Positions 45,078 to 54,146 of a stretch of DNA of 64,000 nucleotides are shown piece after piece. How positions within the stretch are numbered: the stretch's first letter is position 1; the number at the start of each line of letters is the position of its first letter. The position numbers and the translations under genes are program-made. This stretch comes from CALWZE01 sp036644375 (GTDB lineage Bacteria > Bacillota > Clostridia > Oscillospirales > Ruminococcaceae), in NCBI GenBank assembly GCA_036644375.1, contig JAVXQD010000004.1, forward strand, positions 21,272 through 85,271. The letters run 5' to 3'. The notes under the pieces are model-generated. The model had not been told where the DNA came from. It ran no database searches and saw only the letters and a list, made by a program, of their open reading frames with translations.

Positions 45078-46199
45078 TTGGAAGCTGTTTATGCAAATGC
45101 TCTGAACATTCAGTGGCAGCAGGTTGTGATGTGGATTATCGGAGGTGCTCTGATATATCTTGCCATAAAGCGCAACATGGAGCCGGCTCTGCTGCTGCCT
45201 ATGGGATTTGGCGCAATACTCGTCAATTTGCCTATGTCCGGAGCGGTGACACAAATCTATGACGGAATCAAGGAAATCGGTGTTATAGATCTCCTTTTTG
45301 ATTCGGGAATCGCAAATGAGCTGTTTCCGCTGCTGCTGTTTATCGGAATCGGGGCTATGATAGACTTCGGACCTCTGCTGTCTAATCCAAAGCTGATGCT
45401 TTTCGGAGCGGCGGCTCAGTTCGGAATTTTCTTCACGCTGAGTATGGCGGTGCTGTTTGGGTTTGATATCAAGGATGCAGCCTCAATCGCAATCATCGGC
45501 GCGGCGGACGGCCCGACATCAATTTTCGTTGCAAACTTTTTGAAATCGAACTATATAGGTCCGATTATTGTCGCGGCTTACTCATACATGGCGCTTGTGC
45601 CGATAGTCCAGCCGCCGATAATCAAGCTGATTACGACAAAAAAAGAGCGCAGAATTCGAATGAGCTATGTGAATACAAGCATTTCGAAAACAACAAGGAT
45701 TCTGTTTCCGATTATTGTCACTATAATTGCGGGTATTGTATCACCTCGCTCGGTGGCTCTTATCGGGATGCTGATGTTCGGAAACCTTATACGTGAATGC
45801 GGTGTGCTCAATTCGCTGTCTGAAACTGCTCAAAATGCTCTCGCAAACCTCATAACGCTGTTCCTCGGAATTACGGTTGCAGCCCGCATGAGAGCCGTTG
45901 ACTTTTTGAACGAGAAGACAATGATGATTTTGGCACTCGGTTTGGTCGCTTTTGTCTTTGACACATTTGGCGGAGTTATGTTTGCAAAATTCATGAATCT
46001 GTTTACAAAGAACAAGGTTAACCCGATGATCGGAGCGGCCGGAATTTCGGCATTTCCGATGTCAGCCAGGGTAATTCACAAAATGGGTCTTGCCGAGGAC
46101 AACCAAAACTTTTTGCTTATGCACGCAGTCGGGGCAAATGTTTCGGGTCAGATAGCGTCTGTTATAGCAGGCGGGCTGATTTTAAACTTCTTCGGATAG
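45078..46199 (+). CDS. oadB: sodium-ion-translocating decarboxylase beta subunit
   Basis: A 373-residue membrane protein of the OadB/GcdB/MmdB family, the subunit that exports Na+ during decarboxylation of oxaloacetate, glutaconyl-CoA or methylmalonyl-CoA. The signature IGAADGPTSIFVANFL and the C-terminal GPNISGQI-like VGANVSGQIASVIAGG are present. The TTG start at 45078 has AGGAGG about eight bases upstream. A gamma-like small protein follows 16 bases later. No alpha (carboxyltransferase) or biotin-carrier gene is in the window, so the soluble partner must be elsewhere. Confidence 0.94.
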   Translation: MEAVYANALNIQWQQVVMWIIGGALIYLAIKRNMEPALLLPMGFGAILVNLPMSGAVTQIYDGIKEIGVIDLLFDSGIANELFPLLLFIGIGAMIDFGPLLSNPKLMLFGAAAQFGIFFTLSMAVLFGFDIKDAASIAIIGAADGPTSIFVANFLKSNYIGPIIVAAYSYMALVPIVQPPIIKLITTKKERRIRMSYVNTSISKTTRILFPIIVTIIAGIVSPRSVALIGMLMFGNLIRECGVLNSLSETAQNALANLITLFLGITVAARMRAVDFLNEKTMMILALGLVAFVFDTFGGVMFAKFMNLFTKNKVNPMIGAAGISAFPMSARVIHKMGLAEDNQNFLLMHAVGANVSGQIASVIAGGLILNFFG

Positions 46200-46215
46200 G
46201 CGAAAGGAATATAAT

Positions 46216-46362
46216 ATGAACTTTGAATTGTTTCTACAGACACTGCCTTATATGCTCAAGGGCATGGCGGGAATTTTCTTTGTAACACTTGTGATAATGC
46301 TCTGCGTCACCATTTTGAACAAGGCAACGCAAAAGCGCAATCCCGAAGACAAAAAACAATAG
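46216..46362 (+). CDS. 48-residue gamma-like subunit of the decarboxylase pump
   Basis: A short protein with one membrane segment (MLKGMAGIFFVTLVIMLCVT at about 13-32) followed by a basic, polar tail. The helix-plus-LNK layout fits the membrane anchor of OadG-type gamma subunits, but the usual proline/alanine linker and zinc-binding tail are absent. AAAGGAA precedes the ATG, 16 bases after oadB. Operon position is the main support for the call. Confidence 0.72.
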   Translation: MNFELFLQTLPYMLKGMAGIFFVTLVIMLCVTILNKATQKRNPEDKKQ

Positions 46363-46376
46363 CATCAGTATATTAA

Positions 46377-46408
46377 AAATCCGCCGACATTATATTGTCG
46401 GCGGATTT
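46377..46408. terminator. bidirectional intrinsic terminator
   Basis: AAATCCGCCGACA pairs with TGTCGGCGGATTT (13 bp perfect) around a TTATAT loop, with A and T flanks. It ends the oadB unit and can also end the converging DHHW gene. Confidence 0.93.
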
Positions 46409-46446
46409 TTTCAGTAGTGCAGCGATATCCTATGTGAATAAAGCAG

Positions 46447-47544
46447 CTAATACGCGAGTTTATGCTGTGTTATCGTTTCAAAGCTGTAAAGGCACAGAAC
46501 CTCATCATATTCGTCAATATCCACATATGCCTCAAGGCTGTTCAGGTAACGCAAATCTATGAGAGTTACCTCGTCGTACATGGAGAGGAGCATAGGCGCA
46601 AAACAGTGAGCATAGGAATCCTTGAACATCAACAGCTTTTTGCCGGTATGGTTTGTGCCATAAAGCGTCACAATAGCCTCGTTGGGCCCTGTGAAGTAGG
46701 CATATTTGTCTTTCTCAGACAGATATTCGTCGAAGTATACAGAGGTGTGCTCCGCGGTGCTGTTTGACGATACGACCGCGCAGCCGCCGTCAAAAGGCAT
46801 TGTGAAGGATTCGATTGAATCACTCTTTATGAACCTCACACCCGAACGGGAATACAGGGTTCCGTTAAAGCTGTCGGACACGGTGGCGGCACTGTATTGA
46901 AGCGGCGTTGCGTTCAGAGTATCGCAGAGCGCAGCATATGCAAGATAAGCGCCGTAGGTAGTCCAGTGGTGATCGGTTCGGTAGTAGATATACTCATCAC
47001 TGTGTTCAAGAAGGGCGGAGGATATATTAACTGCTCTTACAAAATCGGAGCGGCTTTCAATATCCGATATTGCAGTCAGCTCGTCTGTCGGAACTGCAAA
47101 ATCAGGCAGCTTTTGCGTTTGAATTGCCGCGGCACTCGGGACAACCATGAGATAAATCGGCTTTTTGAATCTTTCCGAAAAAACCCGCAGACCGTCAAGG
47201 TTACCTGCAACGACCTCCTTATCAGGCTCCTTGATTTTTCCGAGCAGGGAGCCTTTTCCGATATAAACCGAATTGGTCTCACGCTTGCCTATCGCATATT
47301 CGGCAGAGCTTTGAACGGTTATCCAGGCGTCGCGAAAAATAAAATGGTCGTTTAGAAAATTGTCGATATCCCTCATGAAATCCCCTTCGATAAAGGCAGA
47401 CCATGAAAAGACAGGGAATTTGGCTAAGTATCGATTTTCATTTTCCGAAAAATCGGAATAGGGCTTTGCGAGATTAAGTACGGCAATCAGACACCATACT
47501 GACATAAATAAAACGAAAAATATTTTGTTGATTGGCTTTTTCAT
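46447..47544 (-). CDS. DHHW-family (AlgJ-like) cell-surface protein
   Basis: A 365-residue protein with an N-terminal membrane anchor/signal (about 8-27). The SGNH-like fold carries the DHHW motif in YRTDHHWTTYGAY (about 192-204), which gives the family its name. Such proteins partner an MBOAT protein to O-acetylate extracellular polysaccharide (family knowledge from AlgI/AlgJ). The gene starts 10 bases after the MBOAT gene on the same strand, so a two-gene acetylation unit is very likely. The polysaccharide itself is not encoded here. Confidence 0.9.
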   Translation of the reverse strand: MKKPINKIFFVLFMSVWCLIAVLNLAKPYSDFSENENRYLAKFPVFSWSAFIEGDFMRDIDNFLNDHFIFRDAWITVQSSAEYAIGKRETNSVYIGKGSLLGKIKEPDKEVVAGNLDGLRVFSERFKKPIYLMVVPSAAAIQTQKLPDFAVPTDELTAISDIESRSDFVRAVNISSALLEHSDEYIYYRTDHHWTTYGAYLAYAALCDTLNATPLQYSAATVSDSFNGTLYSRSGVRFIKSDSIESFTMPFDGGCAVVSSNSTAEHTSVYFDEYLSEKDKYAYFTGPNEAIVTLYGTNHTGKKLLMFKDSYAHCFAPMLLSMYDEVTLIDLRYLNSLEAYVDIDEYDEVLCLYSFETITQHKLAY

Positions 47545-47554
47545 TTAAAAATCC

Positions 47555-48961
47555 TCAAAATCGGAAATAGAGAAACGGATTGTAGGTGCTGTTGACAAGA
47601 TAGGCTATGCACAGTAAAAATACGGCTGCATACGCAATGCTTGAAACTGCTGCCGAGGCTTTTGATTTCGAGATTTCCGCTTTATCAATCAGCGTTTTGA
47701 AATGAGGAGTACAAAAATATCCTGCAATCACAAACATGATGCCATAGCTCATCAGATAGTAAACGGCAGTTGAGTTTGCGAAGGGCACACCTCCAAATCC
47801 AAACATTCCGGACAGGTAAGCGCCGATTTCTCCGAGATCCTCAAAATAAAATATCACCCAGCCGATTATTATAAGGACAAGAGAATACAGATGCTGAATG
47901 GCAGAGGGCAGTTTTTGCAGACGCTTAGAAAGAAAGAACTTTTCGGCAGTTAAAATAACTGCGAAATACAGACCCCAGAGAATGAAATTCCACGATGCTC
48001 CGTGCCAGAAGCCCGTAAGCGCCCAGACAATCAAAATATTGCGCATATTGACAAGCTTTGAGCAGCGATTGCCGCCGAGCGGAATGTATACATAGTCCCG
48101 AAACCATGCTCCGAGCGTAATATGCCATCTGCGCCAGAATTCCGTAATGCTTTTTGAGATGTACGGGAAATTGAAGTTCTCGTCAAAGGTCAGCCCGAAT
48201 ACCCGCGCAAGCCCTATTGCCATATCGGAATATCCGGAAAAATCAAAATAAATTTGCAGTGTATACGCAGCTATTCCGAGCCAGTACAGCACAACAGACA
48301 TATCGGGAATGCCCCTGCTTGAAATCTCATTCCAGAGCAGGCCGACACTGTTGGCGATGAGAACCTTTTTGCCCAGCCCTATGATGAACCTCCTCATGCC
48401 GCGTGAAAAGCTGTCGGCGGTCAACAGATGGTCGTCAAGGTCATTTTCAACAGTCACATAGCGTACGATAGGGCCTGCGATAATTTGCGGAAAGAGGGTT
48501 GTGTAAGTGAGATAGTTATAAAAGGTCTTTTCACAGGAGGTGGTTCCGCGGTAGACATCGATTGCGTAGGACATCGATTGAAATGTATTAAATGAAACCC
48601 CGATTGGAAGTATTATGTCAGTGAATTCCCAGCTGGCACCTATCAGCGCGCCCACATTTCCCGCAAAAAAGTTGGTGTATTTGAAAAAAATAAGCACAGC
48701 GAGGTTGCTGCACACGGAAATAATCATGTACAGCTTGCGGCGTCTGTCGTTGCTGCGGTTCTTTTCCATGAGCTTGGCACAGATAAAATCCTCTACAGAC
48801 AGCGCAAACATCACGGGTATGAATCTTATTTCTCCCCATGCATAGAAAACAAAGCTCCCGATTATCATGACAAGATTTTTCAGCTTCTGCGGAGCTATGC
48901 GATACAGTAAAAAAAGTGCAGGCAGAAAGAAAAATAAAAACGTTATACTGCTGAATACCAT
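47555..48961 (-). CDS. MBOAT-family O-acyltransferase (AlgI-like)
   Basis: A 468-residue polytopic membrane acyltransferase. The conserved block FWRRWHITLGAWFRDYVYIP and the catalytic-histidine segment WHGASWNFILWG are present. It should move acetyl groups from the cytoplasm across the membrane for use by the DHHW partner. The length and roughly ten hydrophobic segments fit AlgI/DltB-like proteins. DltB function is less likely because no dltA/C genes are near. Confidence 0.93.
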   Translation of the reverse strand: MVFSSITFLFFFLPALFLLYRIAPQKLKNLVMIIGSFVFYAWGEIRFIPVMFALSVEDFICAKLMEKNRSNDRRRKLYMIISVCSNLAVLIFFKYTNFFAGNVGALIGASWEFTDIILPIGVSFNTFQSMSYAIDVYRGTTSCEKTFYNYLTYTTLFPQIIAGPIVRYVTVENDLDDHLLTADSFSRGMRRFIIGLGKKVLIANSVGLLWNEISSRGIPDMSVVLYWLGIAAYTLQIYFDFSGYSDMAIGLARVFGLTFDENFNFPYISKSITEFWRRWHITLGAWFRDYVYIPLGGNRCSKLVNMRNILIVWALTGFWHGASWNFILWGLYFAVILTAEKFFLSKRLQKLPSAIQHLYSLVLIIIGWVIFYFEDLGEIGAYLSGMFGFGGVPFANSTAVYYLMSYGIMFVIAGYFCTPHFKTLIDKAEISKSKASAAVSSIAYAAVFLLCIAYLVNSTYNPFLYFRF

Positions 48962-49029
48962 ATTATTTTACCTAAGACTTCAATTTATTTTGTCAATAGC
49001 CGACTGCCATAGCTTAGCATTGCACGCAA

Positions 49030-49710
49030 TCAGCTTTTTAATTCATCATCGGTCAAATCACTTGGCATTTTTGCGCTATCCGTTTTGCGTGCGCGAAGCT
49101 TCTTAACATAAATGCAGGCAATAATTAAAGCTGCAATTCCAATCAGTATCAGCGCAACTTTGGAATACCAGCTGAAATACCGCAGACTTTGCTCCCATGC
49201 GCCGCCCGTAAGCACTCCTATTCCGACGAGCAGGGTGTTCCATATGAGACTCCCTGCGAGTGTGAGAGAAAAAAACGGAATAGTCTTCATCTTTGAAATC
49301 CCGGCGGGTATTGAGATAAGACTTCTGACTATTGGCACGCACCTGCACAGAAAAACCGCCTTATATTCGTATTTGGCAAACCATCTGTCAGCACTGTCAA
49401 CATCAGCGGGCTTAAGGCGCAGAGCTTTTCCGATCTTACCGCTTATCAGAACCTTGAGCCTGTCCTTGTTCAGCACACGTCCGATCATGAATAATACCGC
49501 CGCACCGATCAAGGAACCTGCGGTTGCAAATGCGACAACGCCCCACATGTTTAAATTCGAGTAGGTTGTTACAAAGCCCCCGAAAATCAAAACCACTTCG
49601 GAGGGAATCGGAGGGAACAGGTTTTCGATGCAGATCAGTGCAAGAATACCCCAGTATCCGTAATCGTTTATTAAATCAATTAAAATATCCTGCATATACA
49701 GTTTTCCCAT
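49030..49710 (-). CDS. DedA-family membrane protein
   Basis: A 226-residue protein. It has the DedA opening YGYWGILALICIENLFPPIP, the re-entrant loop motif RCVPIVRSLISIPAG and about five hydrophobic segments. Members flip undecaprenyl phosphate or related lipids (recent family knowledge). The ATG at 49695 (MQDILID) with GGGA upstream is an equally good start. The gene stands alone between the MBOAT unit and hypB. Confidence 0.92.
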   Translation of the reverse strand: MGKLYMQDILIDLINDYGYWGILALICIENLFPPIPSEVVLIFGGFVTTYSNLNMWGVVAFATAGSLIGAAVLFMIGRVLNKDRLKVLISGKIGKALRLKPADVDSADRWFAKYEYKAVFLCRCVPIVRSLISIPAGISKMKTIPFFSLTLAGSLIWNTLLVGIGVLTGGAWEQSLRYFSWYSKVALILIGIAALIIACIYVKKLRARKTDSAKMPSDLTDDELKS

Positions 49711-50024
49711 CTGTGAATAAACACTGTCAAATTATAGCCTGCAAAAGCTGCTGAACATCATAAAAAACCAATAAACATCAGTATATGATACAGATGAATA
49801 ATTTGCCGTTAAATTAAAGGCTTTTCTGCAAAGGAATCGTTAAGAAAATGGCATGAAACAATTAATGGTATCAATGATATGTAATAAACATACAAAATTG
49901 CATTAACATAGTTAATTTTAGTGCATGAATAGATATTATGAGCTATAATTAATTAAGAAAATGCGTGTCGGCTGAGACCGCTGAAACAAAATAAATTGAA
50001 GCGATGAAACGGAGGGAACTGCAA
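49711..50024. other. gene-free region upstream of hypB
   Basis: AT-rich. TATAAT at 49944-49949 is a candidate -10 for hypB, but the sequence 17 bases upstream is a poor -35. The CTGAGA near 49971 is not part of a full TPP riboswitch. Confidence 0.4.
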
Positions 50025-50696
50025 ATGGAAAATTTCAGAGTTTTGGAAATTAAAAAAAGCGTGTTTGAGGACAATAATCATCAGGCAGATTTACTGAGGG
50101 AAAAATTAAAATCAGAAAAAACATTTTTGCTCAACCTGATGTCTTCTCCCGGCTCAGGCAAGACCACTACATTAAAAAGGACGATAGCTTCATTGAAGGG
50201 CGAGATGAAAATCGGTGTCATGGAGGCGGATATCGACTCGGATGTTGATGCAAAAACAATTTCGGAAACCGGAGCCAAAGTGATACAGCTTCATACGGGC
50301 GGAATGTGTCACCTCGATGCGGATATGACAAAGCAGGGACTGACGGCGCTTGAAACAGACGGGCTGGATATTGTTATTCTCGAAAATGTAGGCAACCTTG
50401 TCTGCCCTGCGGAATTTGACACGGGCGCTTCTAAAAACGCAATGATTTTGAGCGTACCTGAGGGAGATGACAAGCCGCTGAAATACCCGCTAATGTTCTC
50501 TATTGTTGACGTTTTGTTAGTAAACAAAATTGACGCGATGGGCTTTTTCGATTTTGACCTTCAAGCTGTCATCGACAGGGTAAGAAAGCTCAATCCGGGC
50601 ATAAAGGTTATCCCCATTTCGGCAAAAACAGGTGAGGGAATTGAGGAGTGGGCTGACTGGCTGCGCACAGAAGTGAAGAGCTGGAAGGGAAAATAG
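50025..50696 (+). CDS. hypB: hydrogenase/urease nickel-insertion GTPase HypB
   Basis: A 223-residue G3E GTPase. The P-loop SSPGSGKTT spans about 41-48, the metal-site motif is HTGGMCHLDADM, ENVGNLVCPAEFD follows, and the guanine motif is LVNKIDAM. It lacks the N-terminal CxxCGC nickel site of E. coli HypB and resembles the short archaeal/clostridial form. The start at 50025 has GGAGGG about eight bases upstream. hypA and other maturation genes are absent here, so it works with partners encoded elsewhere. Confidence 0.92.
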   Translation: MENFRVLEIKKSVFEDNNHQADLLREKLKSEKTFLLNLMSSPGSGKTTTLKRTIASLKGEMKIGVMEADIDSDVDAKTISETGAKVIQLHTGGMCHLDADMTKQGLTALETDGLDIVILENVGNLVCPAEFDTGASKNAMILSVPEGDDKPLKYPLMFSIVDVLLVNKIDAMGFFDFDLQAVIDRVRKLNPGIKVIPISAKTGEGIEEWADWLRTEVKSWKGK

Positions 50697-50711
50697 GCAT
50701 AATGGCAAAAA

Positions 50712-50951
50712 TCATGTGCGGTTTGGTTTTGTTTCCCCCCATTGCTTTGGGGCTGTCAGCATCGAGGGAAGCTTTGTGCGCACGTTTCCGCACATTGAAT
50801 TGACTTGCGGGATATCAATACTCTTGAGCTTTATCTCATATTGACGAAGATTGACATATGTCTTTGGGATTAATGTCGGCGGGGAAGAAGAAACACAGCC
50901 GATATCCGGCAGGCAAAGCACGATATTGTCTTTAGTGTCGAAAACGACTTG
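50712..50951 (-). pseudogene. unidentified coding-like remnant
   Basis: In the stretch 50697-51157 the minus strand has about 80 open codons with natural protein composition (NIVLCLPDIGCVSSSPPTLI, then PKTYVNLRQYEIKLKSIDIP). There is no convincing start; a stop codon lies at the upstream edge. It may be the 3' end of a decayed gene. I recognise no family. Confidence 0.3.
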
Positions 50952-51088
50952 TTAAGATTGTGTGCAAAAAAAACGATACTCTTGAAATCACTGTAAATCA
51001 AGCATTTGATGTTTAGGAGCTTTTGCACAAAAATGATTCAAACATCCGACACTCCTTTTGAGGCAGATACAAAAAACAGTCACAGTGA

Positions 51089-51116
51089 TTGATTATATTT
51101 TTTTATATGTTAAAAT
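51089..51116 (+). promoter_or_regulatory. promoter of the SDR gene
   Basis: TTGATT (51089-51094) and TAAAAT (51111-51116) are spaced 16 bases, about 40 bases before the ATG. Confidence 0.55.
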
Positions 51117-51157
51117 ATTAACTAAGCAAATATATATAAGAAGTGAGAGGGTAAAAA

Positions 51158-51916
51158 ATGGATCGTTTAAAGGGCAAGGTAGTAATAATTACAGGAAGCA
51201 ATTCAGGCGTCGGAGCGGCAGCAGCTCAGATCTTTGCAAAAGAGGGTGCCAAGGTTGTTATAAGCGCTCGCAGAATTGCACCGCTTGAGGAGATTGCGGC
51301 AAAAATCAAAAACAGCGGCGGGGAAGTTCTCATGGTTCCGACAGATATTTCAAAGCCCGAGGACGCTGAAAATCTCATTAAAAAAACAATAGAAGCATAT
51401 GGCAAACTCGATGTGCTTGTCAACAATGCAGGTGTTTTGGACACAGGATTGAACGCTATTGACCGCATGGACTACGGCGACCTCGACCGCGTTCTGGACA
51501 TAAACACAAAGGGCACAATGTATTGCATGCACGAGGCGCTGAAGCATATGAGCACAGGAGCTTCAATTGTCAATATCGACTCCGTAGCGGGTGCGCACGG
51601 AATAGGAGGAGCCGCCTATGTCGCGTCAAAGGGAGCAATAGTCAGCGTTACAAAGCACACGGCTCTTCGATTTGCAAAGGAAAAAATCCGCTGCAACGCC
51701 ATTTGCCCGGGCTCTATTTTGACACCGATGTCCGCGTCGCTTAATCCGGAAACCATGGATATGAAGATGATGGGTGCTTTGCAGGCGCACAACGACATGA
51801 CTGTTTCCTCGTGTGAGCCTGAGGATGTCGCAAATATAGCACTGTTCCTTGCGAGTGATGAATCGCGTGCCATTACCGGACAGATTATCACATCGGATTT
51901 CGGATCGACACTTTGA
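51158..51916 (+). CDS. short-chain dehydrogenase/reductase
   Basis: A 252-residue classical SDR. The cofactor motif TGSNSGVGA (about 12-20) is followed by SARR, which suits NADP(H). NNAG, the catalytic serine in NIDSVAG and YVASK follow in order, and the end has the usual SITGQ-like AITGQIITSDFG. The substrate cannot be told; the family covers 3-oxoacyl-ACP reductases, sugar and steroid dehydrogenases. It is a single gene with its own promoter and a structured terminator region downstream. Confidence 0.92.
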   Translation: MDRLKGKVVIITGSNSGVGAAAAQIFAKEGAKVVISARRIAPLEEIAAKIKNSGGEVLMVPTDISKPEDAENLIKKTIEAYGKLDVLVNNAGVLDTGLNAIDRMDYGDLDRVLDINTKGTMYCMHEALKHMSTGASIVNIDSVAGAHGIGGAAYVASKGAIVSVTKHTALRFAKEKIRCNAICPGSILTPMSASLNPETMDMKMMGALQAHNDMTVSSCEPEDVANIALFLASDESRAITGQIITSDFGSTL

Positions 51917-51969
51917 TTTTACGGTTTCAATATAAACGAAAAAATTTCGATTGATAGGCATATTTTATT

Positions 51970-52058
51970 AAAGCTTTGGGCTGATGTCCGCACAGAAACG
52001 ATTTTCAGGGAAACATTCTCTGATAGTCGAATCAATGCGTATCGGCCCAAAGCTTTTT
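51970..52058. terminator. long-stem structured element/terminator between SDR and DUF6320 genes
   Basis: AAAGCTTTGGGC pairs perfectly with GCCCAAAGCTTT across 63 bases, followed by a T run. Inside, the stem continues with G-U pairs and an internal hairpin CAGGGAA/TTCTCTG is possible. This is more elaborate than a normal terminator and could be the end of a small RNA. Confidence 0.6.
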
Positions 52059-52145
52059 TGTATGCGGGACACTGTGCTGCTTCCGTATCTGTGATTAATA
52101 GTCCGAATTAAAATTGCTCGAATCGGAAGACTGCCGCAAGTGAGA

Positions 52146-52853
52146 TTAAATGTAAAATCTGCGTCTGATTTCCTCTTTGAAATTTTTTCTTTTTCTCAAA
52201 ATAAGAGCAATAATCGCGAGAATAAAACATGGTGTAAAGACATATCCCGACCAGTTTGGAACGATGGAATTTCCAATGTATAGGCTCACCAGCAAATCAA
52301 TGATAAACGATAAAAGACCAATGCCGAAAAGGACGAAGGCAGCGCGGATAAGAATACCCTTAGTGGATTCATAGTTGAACAACACCGCAAGCAAAAGCAC
52401 GATTGAACCGCTCGCAAGAATTATCGGAAGGCCGAGAGACCAAAACCAGTCGCCCTTTAAAAGCAAACAGATCAATCCGACATATCCGGCAGTTGCGATA
52501 ATGTCAAAAAGCAAATTAAGCCATACAATCTGCTTTTTGAACAGCATCGGAACGAATATCCATGTGAACAGAACTGCCATCGAACCCGCAACATAAAGCG
52601 ACCATGATATTCCTCCTCCGGATACGAGATCGCAAAATAGAGTAACGATGGTCGGTATTAGCATTATCATCCCTGCAATCCAGACAAGAAATCTCTTGTC
52701 TATCTGCCGTGAGAGAGTTTCTACCCTTTTAGGGTACGGATATTCGCGGACTCTATGCTCCGGTTTTGACGGGTTTATTACCTCAGTATGGCAAAGCGGA
52801 CATCTTTTTTCGCTTTCCGCAAGCTCAACGCCGCAATTTACACAATATGACAT
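52146..52853 (-). CDS. DUF6320 zinc-ribbon membrane protein
   Basis: A 235-residue protein. An N-terminal zinc ribbon has CxxC pairs C4/C7 and C18/C21, and a polar linker precedes six hydrophobic segments (from about 55 onward) and a basic tail. I recognise the layout as DUF6320, a family of unknown function. It follows the acyltransferase gene by eight bases and the hydrolase gene lies just beyond, a trio that I recall recurring in Clostridia. It may organise or regulate the two enzymes at the membrane (inference). Confidence 0.8.
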   Translation of the reverse strand: MSYCVNCGVELAESEKRCPLCHTEVINPSKPEHRVREYPYPKRVETLSRQIDKRFLVWIAGMIMLIPTIVTLFCDLVSGGGISWSLYVAGSMAVLFTWIFVPMLFKKQIVWLNLLFDIIATAGYVGLICLLLKGDWFWSLGLPIILASGSIVLLLAVLFNYESTKGILIRAAFVLFGIGLLSFIIDLLVSLYIGNSIVPNWSGYVFTPCFILAIIALILRKRKNFKEEIRRRFYI

Positions 52854-52861
52854 ATCTTTAT

Positions 52862-54142
52862 TTACCTCTGATTACTTTCGATTTTGACAGGGATACCCAG
52901 CTTTACAAGACGGGTATAGAATTCATGTTCAAAATACGGTTCTTCAATTGCGCGGGTTATATTCAAGAAAAGCTTATCCTTGTAGGATATTGCAGCGCAT
53001 ACAACTCGATTGCGCGATAGGGGACCTATAATAAAATCGAGACGCGTAACATAACGTTCCATTTCAGCAGGGAGCTTAACAGCGCCTAAATTAGACAGGG
53101 TAGTTGAGGACTGTCTGTCTCCGACCAAGTTGAATGCTATTTTCATTGCCGCATTTTTGATAAAAAGAGGCACAACTCTGAAAACGGGATTCTGCTCGGA
53201 ACGCACATTCGTCGTGATTTTAGTATTCAGCATTTTTTCGGTGACTTCAAGACCCATAAAGTGATGCACAAGCTTCAATGTCTCGTCAAGGGTGTACATT
53301 CCGAGCTTTGGCTCAATTCCCGGCGTGACATAGTTTGCAAAATTACGCATAGTTTTGCTCGGGAAAAAACGGCGAAGATTCACAGGAATGTTGACTTTAA
53401 CCGGTCTGAGCTTACGCTCATTGGGACATCGGCTGCGTTGCAGCTTATCAATTGACAACAGCATGACGGCGACAAGATATTCGGTAAGTGAAACTCCTTT
53501 TTCTTTGGCTTTTGCAAGGATGTTCTCAATTGGAATTATTCCGGTGGTAATGTTGTTAAATCCGTCGGTCTCGTTGGTTCCGGTGATGTGATATGCGGTG
53601 GAGCCGACTCGGCTTTGCGAAAAATAACGCGCGTGACCGATATAGCCGTCCTCATACTCTTCTTTTGAAGCAGCAGTGCCGCAGTCCAAAATGGTATCTC
53701 CGCGCGGAATCTGTGCACCGTACTTCAGGCACAGGTATTCAGCCACGAGCGTTTTCAAAAAACAAAGACCTCCGGTTCCGTCCGCAAGCACATGAATAAT
53801 CTCAACGGCAATGCGTTTGTTGTAGTATCTGACTCTGAAAGCGAACCTCTTGTTTTCGGATGGATTTAGGCGAACACAGGGATTGTTGACATCCTTTTGA
53901 ATATCGGGATGTCCGTCGATATGTTCAAGATAATACCAGAAAACACCGCGGCGCAGTCTGAGCGAAAAGCTCGGGAAACGCGCGATTGTGCTGCTTAGAG
54001 CCTTGTCAAGGACAACGGGGTCTATCTCCTCGGTCAAATCGGCGGATACACGAAACATAGCCGTCCAATCCTTCCTTTTGGCGGCGGGATATATCTTTGC
54101 GGCATTGTCCAGCTTCATCCATCTCGGCGGAGCATTTTTCAT
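52862..54142 (-). CDS. condensation/alcohol-acetyltransferase-like protein
   Basis: A 426-residue protein of the CoA-dependent acyltransferase superfamily (condensation-domain and alcohol acetyltransferase relatives). The catalytic HxxxDG reads HVLADG, and the C-terminal DFG-like region is near LSNLGAVKLP. These enzymes join an acyl group to an alcohol or amine (family knowledge). No carrier-protein or adenylation gene is nearby, so a non-ribosomal peptide pathway is unlikely. It starts four bases after the hydrolase gene and precedes the DUF6320 gene by eight bases. Confidence 0.82.
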   Translation of the reverse strand: MKNAPPRWMKLDNAAKIYPAAKRKDWTAMFRVSADLTEEIDPVVLDKALSSTIARFPSFSLRLRRGVFWYYLEHIDGHPDIQKDVNNPCVRLNPSENKRFAFRVRYYNKRIAVEIIHVLADGTGGLCFLKTLVAEYLCLKYGAQIPRGDTILDCGTAASKEEYEDGYIGHARYFSQSRVGSTAYHITGTNETDGFNNITTGIIPIENILAKAKEKGVSLTEYLVAVMLLSIDKLQRSRCPNERKLRPVKVNIPVNLRRFFPSKTMRNFANYVTPGIEPKLGMYTLDETLKLVHHFMGLEVTEKMLNTKITTNVRSEQNPVFRVVPLFIKNAAMKIAFNLVGDRQSSTTLSNLGAVKLPAEMERYVTRLDFIIGPLSRNRVVCAAISYKDKLFLNITRAIEEPYFEHEFYTRLVKLGIPVKIESNQR

Positions 54143-54146
54143 ATAA

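Noticed and set aside
49965..49990. CTGAGA-containing segment upstream of hypB as a TPP riboswitch
   Set aside because: Only the CTGAGA piece is present. The second conserved half and the helices of the THI element are missing, and no thiamine gene follows.
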